64,000 nt of DNA from positions 1 through 64,000 of the forward strand of contig NZ_VOGO01000015.1 in the NCBI RefSeq assembly GCF_007923355.1, given 5' to 3'. Numbering within the stretch: position 1 is the first letter of the stretch; every line of letters starts with the position of its first letter. The position numbers and the translations under genes are program-made. The DNA is from Falsiphaeobacter marinintestinus. GTDB lineage: Bacteria > Pseudomonadota > Alphaproteobacteria > Rhodobacterales > Rhodobacteraceae. Below the pieces are notes generated by a model, which was not told the DNA's origin, did no database searches, and saw only the letters and a program-made list of their open reading frames with translations. Below are positions 53,819 to 63,829 of this stretch, piece by piece.

Positions 53819-56122
53819 ATGTTGAAGTATCTGGATCAAATTCACACTCCAATTGCAAAGACGCTGTCTGTTCAGAAGGTCAGCCGCCGCGCGTTTCTGG
53901 GAACCAGTGCGGCCTTTGCCGTGGCCGTTTTTGCGGCGCCGCGTGCCGATGCCTTCCCGACATGGGAAACCGGTGGGACGGCCATGCCAAATGGTCTTGT
54001 TGATGACCCGATGGTTTTTGTTTCGATCGATGAGGACGGAACTGTAAACCTTGTGGCCCACCGCTCGGAAATGGGAACCGGATCACGGACCACGTTGCCG
54101 ATGATCATGGCCGACGAAATGGAAGCCGACTGGGCGCGCGTCAACATCATTCAGGCGGAAGGGGACGAACCAAAGTACGGCAATCAGAACACCGACGGGT
54201 CGCGCAGCCTGCGCCACCATATTCAGGCCGCTCGCAAGATTGGCGGATCAGTTCGCACAATGCTGGCGCAAGCTGCCGCAGCTGAATGGGGCGTTCCGGT
54301 GGATCAGGTTGTCGTGTCGAACCACATGGTGAGCCATGGCAGCAAATCATTGGGGTTTGGCGATCTTGCGGCCAAAGCCATGGCACTGCCGGTCCCGGCC
54401 CATGAAGACATCGCCTATAAACCCGAAGACGCATTTCGCTATATCGGAAAGGGCGAAGTTCAGATCACCGATCTGCGCGATATTACCACTGGTGAAGCCG
54501 TGTATGGTGCGGACGTCACGCTGCCCGGCATGAAGGTTGCAACCGTTGCGCGCCCGCCCGTCGTTGGTGGCAAAGCTATCAGTTTTGACGCAGATGCAGC
54601 GATGGCTGTCCCGGGAGTGGTCGCGGTTCATGAACTGCCCTATTCCATTCCACCGGCCGGGTTTGCGCCGTTGGGCGGTATCGCGGTTGTCGCCGACAAC
54701 ACGTATGCCGCGATACAGGGGCGCGACGCGTTGAAGGTGACATGGGAGGGTGGTCCGCACGCGGGGTACAATACCGAAACGTTCATGGCCGACATGGTTG
54801 CCGAAACTGAAAAGCCGGGCGTGGTTCTTCGGGAACAGGGTGACCCTGACGCTGCCTTTGCCAAGGCCGCAAAGGTGTTCACGCGCACTTATACTCAGGA
54901 TCACATGGCGCATATTCCGATGGAACCGCCTGCGGCGCTGGCTAATTTCACGGGCAATGCGATGGAAATCTGGGCTCCGGTGCAAAGCCCGTATCAGGCG
55001 CGTCAGGACGCGGCAAAAGCTGTCGGGCTGGACGAAGCGAATGTACGTGTCAATGTCACCCTTTTGGGTGGTGGGTTTGGGCGGAAGTCCAAAGCCGACT
55101 ATGTGACCGAAGCCGCGTTGCTGTCACAAGCGGTCAAGGCTCCGGTCCGGGTGCAGTGGACGCGGGAGGATGATATTCATCACTCGTTCTATCACACGGC
55201 ATCCGCTGAACGCATCGAAGCGGCTTTGGACGATGCAGGCAAGGTGATCGGGTGGCGTCACAACTCGGTCGCGCCATCAATCCTGTCAACATTTGCACCT
55301 GACGGCGGCAATCAGTTCTTCATCGAGACTGGTATGGGACATGTCGATTTGCCTTTCGATATTCCCAATGTGCGCATGGACAATGGTAAAGCCCTGGCAC
55401 ACACTCGGATTGGGTGGTTCAGGGCGGTTTCCAATGTACCGCGCGCCTGGGCGATCGGATCGTTTGTCGGGGAACTGGCCCATGATCAGGGCAAGGATCA
55501 GCGGACAATGTGGCTGGATCTGATTGGTACACCACGCACCGTTGACCCCGTCGCCGAGGGGTATCCTGAAAACTTCTGGGACTATGGAGAACCCTATGCC
55601 GAATTCCCAATTCGAACCGGCAAGCTGATCAATGTCTTGAACATGGCGGCTGATGGCATCGGGTATGGTAAATCACTGCCCGATTGGGAAGGCATCGGTC
55701 TGGCTGTGCACCGCAGTTTTGTCAGCTATGTCGCTGTCGCGGCACGCGTCAAAATCATCAATGGCAAAGTCACGGTGCCAGAAATGCATATGGCGATTGA
55801 CTGTGGTTACGCGGCGAACCCTGAGAGGATCGAAAGCCAGTTACAGGGCGCTGCCGTGATGGGCATGACCGTCGCTCAGCATTCGGGCATTACGTTCAAA
55901 GACGGGGCTGTCGAACAGTCGAACTTTTATGACTATGACGTTGCACGATCAACGAATTATCCAAACAACGTTCATGTTCATATCGTTCCTTATGGCTTTG
56001 ACGAACATCCGACAGGTGTGGGTGAACCCGGCTTGCCACCAGTGTCCCCGGCGATTGCAAATGCAATTTTCGAGGCGCAAGGCAAACGACTGCGCCACAT
56101 CCCAATGGGCGAAACGATCTGA
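53819..56122 (+). CDS. iorB: Isoquinoline 1-oxidoreductase-type molybdopterin subunit
   Basis: The ATG at 53819 follows the iorA stop by four bases and gives 767 residues; the longer frame from 53648 lies over iorA. SRRAFLGTSAAFAVAVFAAP near residue 22 is a twin-arginine signal, so the enzyme should be exported folded to the periplasm with its partner. LLGGGFGRKSKADYVTEAAL near 415 and GVGEPGLPPVSPAIANA near the end are molybdenum-cofactor contacts of this family, the glutamate of GEPG being the catalytic base. No molybdenum cofactor chaperone gene is in the window. Confidence 0.9.
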   Translation: MLKYLDQIHTPIAKTLSVQKVSRRAFLGTSAAFAVAVFAAPRADAFPTWETGGTAMPNGLVDDPMVFVSIDEDGTVNLVAHRSEMGTGSRTTLPMIMADEMEADWARVNIIQAEGDEPKYGNQNTDGSRSLRHHIQAARKIGGSVRTMLAQAAAAEWGVPVDQVVVSNHMVSHGSKSLGFGDLAAKAMALPVPAHEDIAYKPEDAFRYIGKGEVQITDLRDITTGEAVYGADVTLPGMKVATVARPPVVGGKAISFDADAAMAVPGVVAVHELPYSIPPAGFAPLGGIAVVADNTYAAIQGRDALKVTWEGGPHAGYNTETFMADMVAETEKPGVVLREQGDPDAAFAKAAKVFTRTYTQDHMAHIPMEPPAALANFTGNAMEIWAPVQSPYQARQDAAKAVGLDEANVRVNVTLLGGGFGRKSKADYVTEAALLSQAVKAPVRVQWTREDDIHHSFYHTASAERIEAALDDAGKVIGWRHNSVAPSILSTFAPDGGNQFFIETGMGHVDLPFDIPNVRMDNGKALAHTRIGWFRAVSNVPRAWAIGSFVGELAHDQGKDQRTMWLDLIGTPRTVDPVAEGYPENFWDYGEPYAEFPIRTGKLINVLNMAADGIGYGKSLPDWEGIGLAVHRSFVSYVAVAARVKIINGKVTVPEMHMAIDCGYAANPERIESQLQGAAVMGMTVAQHSGITFKDGAVEQSNFYDYDVARSTNYPNNVHVHIVPYGFDEHPTGVGEPGLPPVSPAIANAIFEAQGKRLRHIPMGETI

Positions 56123-56150
56123 CGCTGCCCTTTTACTTACTTGTGTCGAG

Positions 56151-56177
56151 CGGCCCCACTTTGGGGCCGTTCGTTTT
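56151..56177 (+). terminator. Terminator after iorB
   Basis: An eight-base stem CGGCCCCA/TGGGGCCG with loop CTT is followed by TTCGTTTT, about 28 bases past the iorB stop. A good Rho-independent terminator. Confidence 0.85.
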
Positions 56178-56313
56178 CCGATGATCCAAGTGGTGTTCCC
56201 CCAACGGTGTGCCATTTTGCTTTTGGCCAAACCCATCATCCTGACTGAAGTTGACGGTCTCTGACAGACACGGGGCGCTTCAATGGGTCGTAAAACGGAT
56301 ATCTAGGAACTGA

Positions 56314-56658
56314 TCATGATGGCGCGCGCCAGAATTCGACAGCTCTGTTGAACTCAGTCTCATGGAACACCGCGGCTTCTGGTCCCAAAGGGTCTCCTTG
56401 GAAGCGTCCAACGCGTTTGGCGCTCTCGAAAAAGCCGGGCGCGGGCAATCCACCTCTTGTCTTGCTGATCACCAGCGCTGCGATCAATGGGCGAGCGGCA
56501 CTGGCATCTTCTTCTATCAGGCATTCGAGGGCTATTGTGAGCTGCTGGATCGTATTTGGTGGCGAAAGTTCAAGGGCCTTCGCGAGTGCCTGATAGGTTA
56601 CGGGTTGCGCGGTCACTGCAACGTCGCAAAGAAGCTCCCGTATGCGGTCTCGTAACAT
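56314..56658 (-). CDS. Small conserved hypothetical protein
   Basis: The product is 114 residues with AGGACC before the ATG. PVTYQALAKALELSPPNTIQ near residue 18 looks like a winged-helix DNA-binding start, and KTRGGLPAPGFFESAKRVGR resembles a conserved block of short Rhodobacterales proteins of unknown function. No further domain is seen. A cytosolic DNA-binding role is possible. Confidence 0.6.
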   Translation of the reverse strand: MLRDRIRELLCDVAVTAQPVTYQALAKALELSPPNTIQQLTIALECLIEEDASAARPLIAALVISKTRGGLPAPGFFESAKRVGRFQGDPLGPEAAVFHETEFNRAVEFWRAPS

Positions 56659-56704
56659 TCTGGGGTCCTTTCGCGAGGTTCCTTGAGGACTGCACTAGCC
56701 TTTG

Positions 56705-56887
56705 ATGGCCCGGATTTCCAACCCTAAAACCCGTCCCACAGGCTCCAACGTCAGACACAATGCGCTGGGCGACTTGCTGAGGCAGTGGATCGACTGGGTT
56801 GACCAACGCGAACCACCTAAGTGGATCACGCTGTATTTGGATAGCTCGGTCAGCCTGATCCACGAGGCACAAGACGACGCGGCCTAA
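56705..56887 (+). CDS. Small hypothetical protein
   Basis: The ATG at 56705 gives 60 residues. Codon use is like real genes (GAC, ATC, CTG) and the sequence reads as a soluble peptide with LLRQWIDWVDQREPPKW in the middle. No ribosome site is evident and no family is recognised. It could be real or the remnant of a larger gene. It is divergent from the gene above. Confidence 0.4.
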   Translation: MARISNPKTRPTGSNVRHNALGDLLRQWIDWVDQREPPKWITLYLDSSVSLIHEAQDDAA

Positions 56888-56923
56888 AAGGGCTAATCCG
56901 GTTTCATGGGTTATCTGCAGATG

Positions 56924-59900
56924 TCAGAACACAAAGTCGCGAAACGACAGGTCGGAAATATCGACCTCTAGCAATGTGATGACCATGCCATTGCCGTCAT
57001 CGATCACCACATTGTCGCCAGAGACCGACAAGTGATTGCGGTACAGATCTCTGAAGTTGACGATCTCTGTAACCTCGGAAAGATCAATATCCTCGCGGTT
57101 ATTGTTTGCGTCAAAGTCGAGGATCTGATGGTCGCCGATACCGTCCTGGAAAAAGAACACATCCCACCCGCGACCGCCCGTAAGCTGGTCCTGACCTTCG
57201 TTCCCCATCAGGAAATCCGCGCCATTGCCGCCGTCTAGAACATCATTTCCGAGGCCCCCATCAAGATAGTCGACGCCGTCGCCTCCGAACAGGTTGTCAT
57301 CTCCGGCGCCGCCAATGATCATATCGCTGCCCGCCCCCCCGTCGACAATGTCATCGCCGCGCGCTTGTTCCGGCGTATCCCCCGGCGTGTCGAAGAAAAC
57401 GTCTGACACGGTGATCTCGGATGCGTCGGTGCCGTCCTGGGTAAAGATGATCTTTACATGATCTACCGGCCCTGCAATTTGTACCAGCAGTGAATGCGCA
57501 GCATCCGTGCTGTCGCTGACCCCGCCGTTGCCGACGGCTGTGTCGTCGCCTTCGATCCAGTCATTGTCTATCAATCCGACGTTGCCACCTGCTGTCAGAG
57601 TCACGTCGATCTGATTGCCGTCCGCGTCCCACGCCCAGATCGTGACATTGTCGAGATGATCGATATCGTTCACGCGGAATTCGACATTGTCGACGTTCTC
57701 AGAGAAATCGATGCGATAAAGCACATCCGTTCCTGGGCCGGTAGCTGCCGACTCCAAACTGCTGTTGGGGTTCGCGACGAGGGTTCCGGTGTCCAGCCCG
57801 TCGATGTGGTTTTCGGTACTACTGAATTCGGTTGTGGCGTCATCCTGCTGCAGGACCGTGAAATCCACCGTGACAAGCCCGGTGTCCTGAGAGAACCCCC
57901 AAGTCAGGTCGTCACCCTCATCGATTTCACTGCCATCATCCGGATCAGGCGCCTGACTCCATCTGAAAACGCTGCGTGCGGGGCCTTCGGTCGGTTCACC
58001 TTCGGCTCCATCGGCATAGATAATGTCATTTCCGCCGCCGCCATTGATCGTGTCGGATCCGTCGCCCCCGTTGATCATGTCAGCGCCGTTGCCGCCATCA
58101 ATGGTGTCGACACCTGTACCGCCCAACAGGATTTCGTCTCCGGCGCCCCCTTTCAGAACATCATCGCCGATGCCACCGGACAAAACGGAATCTCCCAGAC
58201 CACCCTGCAGGTAGTCATTGCCGGCATCACCGGTCATGACATCCGCGCCGCCGCCGCTGAAGATGCTGTCATCTCCGTCACCGCCCGACAGGGTGTCGGT
58301 GTTGTATCCGCCGTGAATATTGTCGTTGCCGTTTTCGCCGTAGATCGTAGTGCGGATGCTGGTGGAATGGATGATATCATCCCCGTCACCGCCGTAGGCC
58401 ACCTGGTCATGGCCATCTAGTTTGATGTAGTTGTTCAGACCGTTGCCCCATATGGTGAGCGGCCCTGCGACATAGTCTTTGACATGCACGTCTTCGATAT
58501 TGTCCGACATGGCATAACTGACACTTGTGAACACGGTATCGGTGCCTTCGCCAGCGTTTTCGGTGATCACGACGTCAGAGTTGTTGACAAAATAGAGGTC
58601 ATTTCCAAGCCCACCGGATGCGGAGTCCCCGGCTTCGGACAGAACGAACGAGTCATGTCCGGAACTGCCATCGGCGTGCCCTTCGACATGGACAAGCGGT
58701 ACAGTGTCAAACAGTATCATCCGCTGTTCCGCGACCGTCGCAGCATATGCCGGATCCAGCGCAAGGTTCACCGTTTGACCCGGATCCACAATCATGTCGT
58801 ACAACTCTTCCGAGCCGTCTTCGTACAGGATATAGGCAAAGTCATCGCTGCGTAGCAAAGCCGATCCGTACATCCAGGTGATCGACAACCCGTCACCTTC
58901 GGCCGGACCGCTCCCGGTGACCAGGGACAACAAAGAGTCGCCATCCAGATTGTCGGGCGGAGTCAGACCTGCCATTTCAGCGATTGTCGGGTAAACATCG
59001 ACGAGGTTCACGATATCGTCGACCTGGGTTCCACCATTCACATTGCCAGCGGCCTTTATGATCAGCGGGACTTTGGCAGCTTCTTCCCACAAGGTGAATT
59101 TGCCCCAGGTATTGTCATGGTCGCCCAGATGGAACCCATGATCGCTGAACAACACAATGTTGGTGTCGTCGAACAAGCCGTCTTCTTCCAACGCGTCCAG
59201 AAGTCGGCCAAGTTGTGCATCGACATAGGAAACACTGGCCAGATAGCCCTGCATGAACTCTTTGGCGGTTTCGATGGTCTCGGGTACGGTGCCGCGCTCT
59301 GGCAACTGGTCCAGAATGAAGGCCGGCACACCGCTCAGGTCGTCGCCATCCAGACCGGGGACAACGATATCTTCGATTGGATACAGATCGAAATATTTTT
59401 GAGGCACGACCCAACTGAGATGAGGCTTAAACAAACCGACATTCAGCAGGAAATCGTCTCCTCCGTTTTCCTCCAGAAACTCAATCGCATAGTCGATCGT
59501 GATGGTGTCGGCCATGTCGGATTCGTCCAACGTATCCGGCAAAGGCTGCGCCAGAGACGTCGCCGGATGGCCGTTTTTGTATCCTTCGAAACGCTGGTAG
59601 TCCGAAAACATCACCTGCACCAAGGACGGGGCGATCTGGTTGTCGTGAAGCAATTTTCCAAAACCGCCGACTTCATAGCCTTCGGCCAAAAAGACGGCAG
59701 GCCATGTCTGTTCGGGCGTGACATGGTCGGCCCAGTGCTGAAGGTTTGAATGGACACCCGTGTTGTGCGGCATGAGTCCGCTGAGTGTGGCCGTGCGGGC
59801 CGCGTTGCAGATGGCTTCCGGAGTATAGGCGTTGGAAAAATTAACCCCGGCATCAAGAAGCCGATCTATGTTGGGGGTTAGCACTTGGGAGGAATAGGCA

Positions 59901-59959
59901 CTGGAAGGGCCAGCCCACTGGGCCAGATCGTCGACGCTGATCACAATAATTTTTGACAT
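56924..59959 (-). CDS. Sulfatase fused to RTX repeats, type I secretion substrate
   Basis: The product is 1011 residues. Residues 1-420 are a type I sulfatase: metal-binding VDD at 9-11, CNAARTATLSG at 51-61 where C51 would be converted to formylglycine, and FSDHGFHLGD at 271-280 with the conserved lysine in WGKF. CNAAR departs from the CxPSR consensus at two places. Residues about 440-640 and 890-965 carry RTX nonapeptides (GGDGDDSIF, GGAGDEILL, GGAGSDMII), and between them is a beta-rich domain (NVEFRVNDIDHLDNVTI). No N-terminal signal is present, so it should be exported by a type I ABC system. It probably cleaves sulfated algal polysaccharides in sea water. A CtrA-type site lies 35 bases before the start. 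Confidence 0.88.
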   Translation of the reverse strand: MSKIIVISVDDLAQWAGPSSAYSSQVLTPNIDRLLDAGVNFSNAYTPEAICNAARTATLSGLMPHNTGVHSNLQHWADHVTPEQTWPAVFLAEGYEVGGFGKLLHDNQIAPSLVQVMFSDYQRFEGYKNGHPATSLAQPLPDTLDESDMADTITIDYAIEFLEENGGDDFLLNVGLFKPHLSWVVPQKYFDLYPIEDIVVPGLDGDDLSGVPAFILDQLPERGTVPETIETAKEFMQGYLASVSYVDAQLGRLLDALEEDGLFDDTNIVLFSDHGFHLGDHDNTWGKFTLWEEAAKVPLIIKAAGNVNGGTQVDDIVNLVDVYPTIAEMAGLTPPDNLDGDSLLSLVTGSGPAEGDGLSITWMYGSALLRSDDFAYILYEDGSEELYDMIVDPGQTVNLALDPAYAATVAEQRMILFDTVPLVHVEGHADGSSGHDSFVLSEAGDSASGGLGNDLYFVNNSDVVITENAGEGTDTVFTSVSYAMSDNIEDVHVKDYVAGPLTIWGNGLNNYIKLDGHDQVAYGGDGDDIIHSTSIRTTIYGENGNDNIHGGYNTDTLSGGDGDDSIFSGGGADVMTGDAGNDYLQGGLGDSVLSGGIGDDVLKGGAGDEILLGGTGVDTIDGGNGADMINGGDGSDTINGGGGNDIIYADGAEGEPTEGPARSVFRWSQAPDPDDGSEIDEGDDLTWGFSQDTGLVTVDFTVLQQDDATTEFSSTENHIDGLDTGTLVANPNSSLESAATGPGTDVLYRIDFSENVDNVEFRVNDIDHLDNVTIWAWDADGNQIDVTLTAGGNVGLIDNDWIEGDDTAVGNGGVSDSTDAAHSLLVQIAGPVDHVKIIFTQDGTDASEITVSDVFFDTPGDTPEQARGDDIVDGGAGSDMIIGGAGDDNLFGGDGVDYLDGGLGNDVLDGGNGADFLMGNEGQDQLTGGRGWDVFFFQDGIGDHQILDFDANNNREDIDLSEVTEIVNFRDLYRNHLSVSGDNVVIDDGNGMVITLLEVDISDLSFRDFVF

Positions 59960-59993
59960 ATCAATCCTGTAAAAATGAACTTGTTTAAAGACG

Positions 59994-60009
59994 TTAACCT
60001 AATGTTAAC
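59994..60009 (-). promoter_or_regulatory. CtrA-type box upstream of the sulfatase gene
   Basis: TTAACCTAATGTTAAC is a perfect TTAA-N7-TTAAC, the full CtrA binding consensus in alphaproteobacteria, and reads as such on both strands. It ends 35 bases before the sulfatase ATG, so it would overlap its promoter. Confidence 0.6.
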
Positions 60010-60207
60010 ACATAAATGGGTGGATCCGCGGACCGCTCACTGAAATGTGCTCAGGACCAGCGTTTTGCTGCTCAAACGTTCTTGTTGTCGACACAACGCT
60101 GCAACACTGCCAAAACTGTCGCGGCTCATGCAACCAACCCCGACCGAACCTGTTGAACCCGGAGTAATATGGGGCAGATTCGCAAAGCGATGCCGCCCCG
60201 TTTTCGG

Positions 60208-60417
60208 TTAGAGTTGCGTCTTCGTGCGAGTGCTTTCGAGATAGCTGAGGCACGCCACGGCACGCTGGTCGAAGGCCAGTTCTTCGGTCATCCCTTTGAC
60301 TTCAGTTTTGGGCGTTACGGCTGAGGCACAGTCGACAAATGGTATGTCGGAGGTGATGATGAATCCGTGCTTGTAGCGTTCAGATTTACTGTCGCCGTCG
60401 ACACGGGCTCGTATGCG
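60208..60417 (-). other. Open frame continuing in phase after the ACP stop
   Basis: Directly after the TGA of the ACP gene the same frame stays open for 69 codons to a TAA. Its codon use is coding-like (GAC, ATC, GTC, GCC) and it reads DGDSKSERYKHGFIITSDIP. It lacks a start codon before an ATG deep inside. It could be the tail of a degraded gene or of an ACP gene formerly longer. No family recognised. Confidence 0.3.
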
Positions 60418-60666
60418 TCAGAAAGCAACTTTCGACACAAGATACCCCGTTGCGAGGGCAAGCGTGGCGATCTGGGGATAGTCCTGTTCCGGAATATCCA
60501 CACCCAATCTTTGATGCAACGCGGTCACCAGGTTCAGAACATCCATCGAGTCGAGCTCCAGATCATCCTGTATATGATCATCGTCGCCAACGTCCTCGGG
60601 GGCAATATCGGGGGCAACTTTGGTCAGTTCTTCGATAAAGGCGGTTCGGATTTCATTCTCTGTCAT
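60418..60666 (-). CDS. Acyl carrier protein, last gene of the E1-E2 operon
   Basis: The product is 82 residues. LELDSMDVLNLV holds the attachment serine (Ser40) in the usual DSM-type motif. The strongly acidic N-terminal part fits ACPs. Its ATG overlaps the E2 stop by four bases. An ACP at the end of a 2-oxo-acid dehydrogenase operon suggests that the acyl group may be passed to the ACP and not only to CoA; this is inference from position. Confidence 0.85.
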   Translation of the reverse strand: MTENEIRTAFIEELTKVAPDIAPEDVGDDDHIQDDLELDSMDVLNLVTALHQRLGVDIPEQDYPQIATLALATGYLVSKVAF

Positions 60667-61832
60667 AGGTTCTGGGGATCCATTATCCGAGTTTCGAATT
60701 CTGCGATGAACTTCGCGGCCTGCCGACCATCACTGACGCGGTGATCGGCTGACAAGGTGAGTGTCACAACGTTGCGCGGGACGACGGTGCCATCGACCAC
60801 CCACGGTCGAATTTGCGGTGCGCCGAGACACACAAGGGCCACTTGCGGCGGGAAAATCACGCCGGCCATTGCCTCTGCACCGGTTTCGCCAAGGCCCGAT
60901 ATCGTGATGGTACCTTGTGTCATCTCGGAATTTCGCAATCGTCCGGCGCGCGCGCGGCTGACGAGGTCCCGCATTCCGGCCATGGTCTGGGCAAGGGTCA
61001 TTTGGTCCGCATTGATCAGCGCCGGTGCAACCAACCCGCCGCCGCGCAGGGCGACCGCAACACCGGCGTTGACGTGGTCGCATGGCGTAAAGGCGCCATC
61101 CGCGAAATGACCGTTCATCACGGTCAGCTTCTCGGCGGCGCACACAGCCGCGCGCACGAACAGCGCGCCTAGCAAAATGCGATCGGCTGGCGCCGAGTTC
61201 TGGTTGTGTGCGTCCAACCAATCCAATGCAGGTTGAATGTCGAGTGTGTGAGACAGGTAAAAATGCGGGATCGTCTGTTTCGACCGTGACATCGCTGCTG
61301 CGATGGCCTTGCGCATCTCGTCCATCGGCGAGGCTGGTTTTGCGCGTTCCGGTCGGACCCGGCCAGCGGCGGCATTCACATCTGCCAGCACGATACCGCC
61401 GCCCGGAAAGGTGCCTTTGAGCGTTGACAGATCAATACCCATTTCATGCGCCCGGACGCGAGCCGCCGGAGAAGCAGGTACCACAGCGGCAGGTGGGGTG
61501 GTGGCCAACACAGGCTTGGGCTGCCTGGCTTGTGTTTCCAGCGTTGGGGCAGGGAAGTCCGGAACAGAGGCAACCACAGGTTCGGGAAGGAGTTCTCCTT
61601 GTGCAACAATCGAGGCAAGCGGCGTCCCCACGGGCAACTCTGCGCCGACCTCCGCCAAAAGGGCATGGACGGTGCCTTCCTCGAAGCACTCGATTTCGAT
61701 CGCGCCCTTCTGGGTTTCAATGACAGCTACGATATCGCCGCGATGCACGGTATCGCCCGGGGCGACAAGCCACTCGACCAGCGTTCCGGCCTCCATGTCT
61801 GACCCCAGTGATGGGAGGGTGAAAACGCCCAT
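60663..61832 (-). CDS. 2-oxo acid dehydrogenase E2 (dihydrolipoyl acyltransferase)
   Basis: The product is 389 residues. The lipoyl domain is at 1-75 with IETQKGAIEIE (lipoyl Lys42). A short peripheral-subunit-binding segment (PAARVRAHEMGIDLSTLKG) lies near 130, and the catalytic domain ends with LTLSADHRVSDGRQA (HRxxDG). It transfers the acyl group from E1 to CoA. ATG overlaps the E1 stop (TGATG). Only one lipoyl domain and a short linker are present, fewer than in housekeeping E2s. No E3 gene is seen here. Confidence 0.9.
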   Translation of the reverse strand: MGVFTLPSLGSDMEAGTLVEWLVAPGDTVHRGDIVAVIETQKGAIEIECFEEGTVHALLAEVGAELPVGTPLASIVAQGELLPEPVVASVPDFPAPTLETQARQPKPVLATTPPAAVVPASPAARVRAHEMGIDLSTLKGTFPGGGIVLADVNAAAGRVRPERAKPASPMDEMRKAIAAAMSRSKQTIPHFYLSHTLDIQPALDWLDAHNQNSAPADRILLGALFVRAAVCAAEKLTVMNGHFADGAFTPCDHVNAGVAVALRGGGLVAPALINADQMTLAQTMAGMRDLVSRARAGRLRNSEMTQGTITISGLGETGAEAMAGVIFPPQVALVCLGAPQIRPWVVDGTVVPRNVVTLTLSADHRVSDGRQAAKFIAEFETRIMDPQNL

Positions 61833-63829
61833 CAGCCCTTCCCCAAAACGGCTTTGGCGGCGTCAACGATCTTCTCGACCTGTGGAATTGCCGCGTCTTC
61901 CAGGTGTTTGGGATAGGGGATCGGCACCTCTTCCGAGCAAACCCGGCCAACTGGCGCGTCCAGTGTCCAGAAAACCTGCTCCATGATCCGGGCCGAGATT
62001 TCAGCCGCAAGCGATCCGCTGCGCCAGCCTTCGTCGACGATGACAGCACGGCGTGTTTTGGCGACCGAGGCCATGATCGTGGCGTCATCCAGCGGACGCA
62101 GAGAGCGCAGGTCGATCACTTCGGCCTCTATCCCGTCTTGCGAGAGCTCTTCCGCCGCGTCGAGCGTTTTGTACAGTGATCCGCCATAGGTTATGAGGCT
62201 CAGATCCTTTCCCTCGCGCCTGACCGCCGCGCGCGAGATTTCGACAGGTCCTGCATTGGTGTCGATCATCGCCGACCTGTTGTAGAGCATAACATTTTCG
62301 AAGATCAGAACAGGATCAGGGTCTTGCAGCGCCGTCCACAGCATGCCACGCGCGTCTTCCAGCGTGGCGGGGGCCAGAACCTTCAGGCCAGGAATGTGGG
62401 CATACCAGCCCTCAAGGCTGTGCGAATGCTGGGCGGCAAGTTGTTTGCCTGCGCCCGTAGCCATGCGGATCACCAGCGGTATGCCGAATTGCCCGCCCGA
62501 CATATGACGGATCGTGGCGGCGGTGTTCATGATCTGATCAAGGGCAAGCAGCGAGAAATTGACTGTCATCAACTCGACAATCGGGCGCATTCCGGCTGCT
62601 GCCGCCCCGATCCCGGCCCCGGTGAAACCGCTTTCAGAAAGCGGCGTGTCACGGATCCGGTCTTCGCCGAATTCATCCAGCAGGCCCATGGACACGGCAT
62701 AGCAACCGCCATATGCGCCCACATCCTCGCCCATCAGAAAGATCCGCTCGTCACGGATCATCGCATCGCGAATGCCTTGTTTCACAGCCTCGCGATAGGT
62801 CATCTCCAGTGTTTCGCCCGAGTGCTTCCACAGGGCGGGCGGTTCGGGCTGCGGCCCAAGCGTGTTGACCGACAGCTGATCCACAGGTTCCCACGTGCCG
62901 GCCTCGGCAAAGGCCACAGCATCGCCAATTTCGGCGTCGATCCCGGCCTCGATTTCCGTCACATCCTGATCGTGGATCAGCCCGTTTTCCAAGAGCCAGC
63001 CCTGGAACTTGACGATGGGTCCCTTCTGTCGCCATTTTTCGACCTCGGCCTTTTCGCGATAAAGCTGGGCGTCGAACATGGAATGGGCCCGAAAGCGGTA
63101 GGTTTTGCATTCCAGAAAGACGGGCTTTCCGGTTTCGCGGATGGTATGTACGGCTTTCCGAGCAGCGGCTTCGACCGCAACAACGTCCATGCCGTCAACC
63201 TGATGCGCCTCGATCTGATAGGCTGCGGCCTTTGCCTGGATGTCGGTCTCGGACTCGGTCCGCGACAAGGCGCTGCCCATGGCATAGCCGTTGTTTTCGC
63301 ACACGAACAGCACCGGCAAGCCCCAAAGCGCTGCCAGATTCATCGCCTCGTGAAATTCGCCTTCCGCCACGGCGCCTTCGCCAAAAAAGCAGGCTGTCAC
63401 GCTGTCTTGTCCACGCATACGATCTGCCAGCGCCAGACCCGCCGAAAGCGGCAGCCCGCCACCGACAATCGCGTTGCCGCCATAGAAATGCGTGCCCGCA
63501 TCGAACAAATGCATAGAGCCGCCGCGCCCGCCGGAACACCCTTCGGCCTTGCCATACATCTCGGCCATGAGTGTGGTCATCGGCACACCACGGACCAGCG
63601 CATGACCGTGTTCACGATAAGTGGCAACAATTCGGTCGCGGGGGTTCAGAACCGGGATTATGCCTGCGGCAATCGCCTCTTCCCCATCATAGAGATGCAG
63701 GAACCCCCGGATCTTTTCCTGAGTGTAAAGTTCGGCACATTTGTCCTCGAACTTTCTGATCCGGACCATGTCGCGCAGAAGCGACAGAACGTGCGCCCGG
63801 TCGAGCTTGGGTTTGTCTGTGGTGCTCAT
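61832..63829 (-). CDS. 2-oxo acid dehydrogenase E1, alpha-beta fusion
   Basis: The product is 665 residues. Residues 1-320 are E1 alpha, with [20 protein letters not shown] and ENNGYAMG as ThDP-binding parts. Residues 345-665 are E1 beta ([53 protein letters not shown]). Fused E1s of this type occur in acetoin and related dehydrogenases, while the pyruvate E1 of Rhodobacterales has separate subunits. The substrate is not certain: pyruvate, acetoin or a branched-chain oxo acid. It follows acs by an ATGA overlap. Confidence 0.88.
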   Translation of the reverse strand: MSTTDKPKLDRAHVLSLLRDMVRIRKFEDKCAELYTQEKIRGFLHLYDGEEAIAAGIIPVLNPRDRIVATYREHGHALVRGVPMTTLMAEMYGKAEGCSGGRGGSMHLFDAGTHFYGGNAIVGGGLPLSAGLALADRMRGQDSVTACFFGEGAVAEGEFHEAMNLAALWGLPVLFVCENNGYAMGSALSRTESETDIQAKAAAYQIEAHQVDGMDVVAVEAAARKAVHTIRETGKPVFLECKTYRFRAHSMFDAQLYREKAEVEKWRQKGPIVKFQGWLLENGLIHDQDVTEIEAGIDAEIGDAVAFAEAGTWEPVDQLSVNTLGPQPEPPALWKHSGETLEMTYREAVKQGIRDAMIRDERIFLMGEDVGAYGGCYAVSMGLLDEFGEDRIRDTPLSESGFTGAGIGAAAAGMRPIVELMTVNFSLLALDQIMNTAATIRHMSGGQFGIPLVIRMATGAGKQLAAQHSHSLEGWYAHIPGLKVLAPATLEDARGMLWTALQDPDPVLIFENVMLYNRSAMIDTNAGPVEISRAAVRREGKDLSLITYGGSLYKTLDAAEELSQDGIEAEVIDLRSLRPLDDATIMASVAKTRRAVIVDEGWRSGSLAAEISARIMEQVFWTLDAPVGRVCSEEVPIPYPKHLEDAAIPQVEKIVDAAKAVLGKG

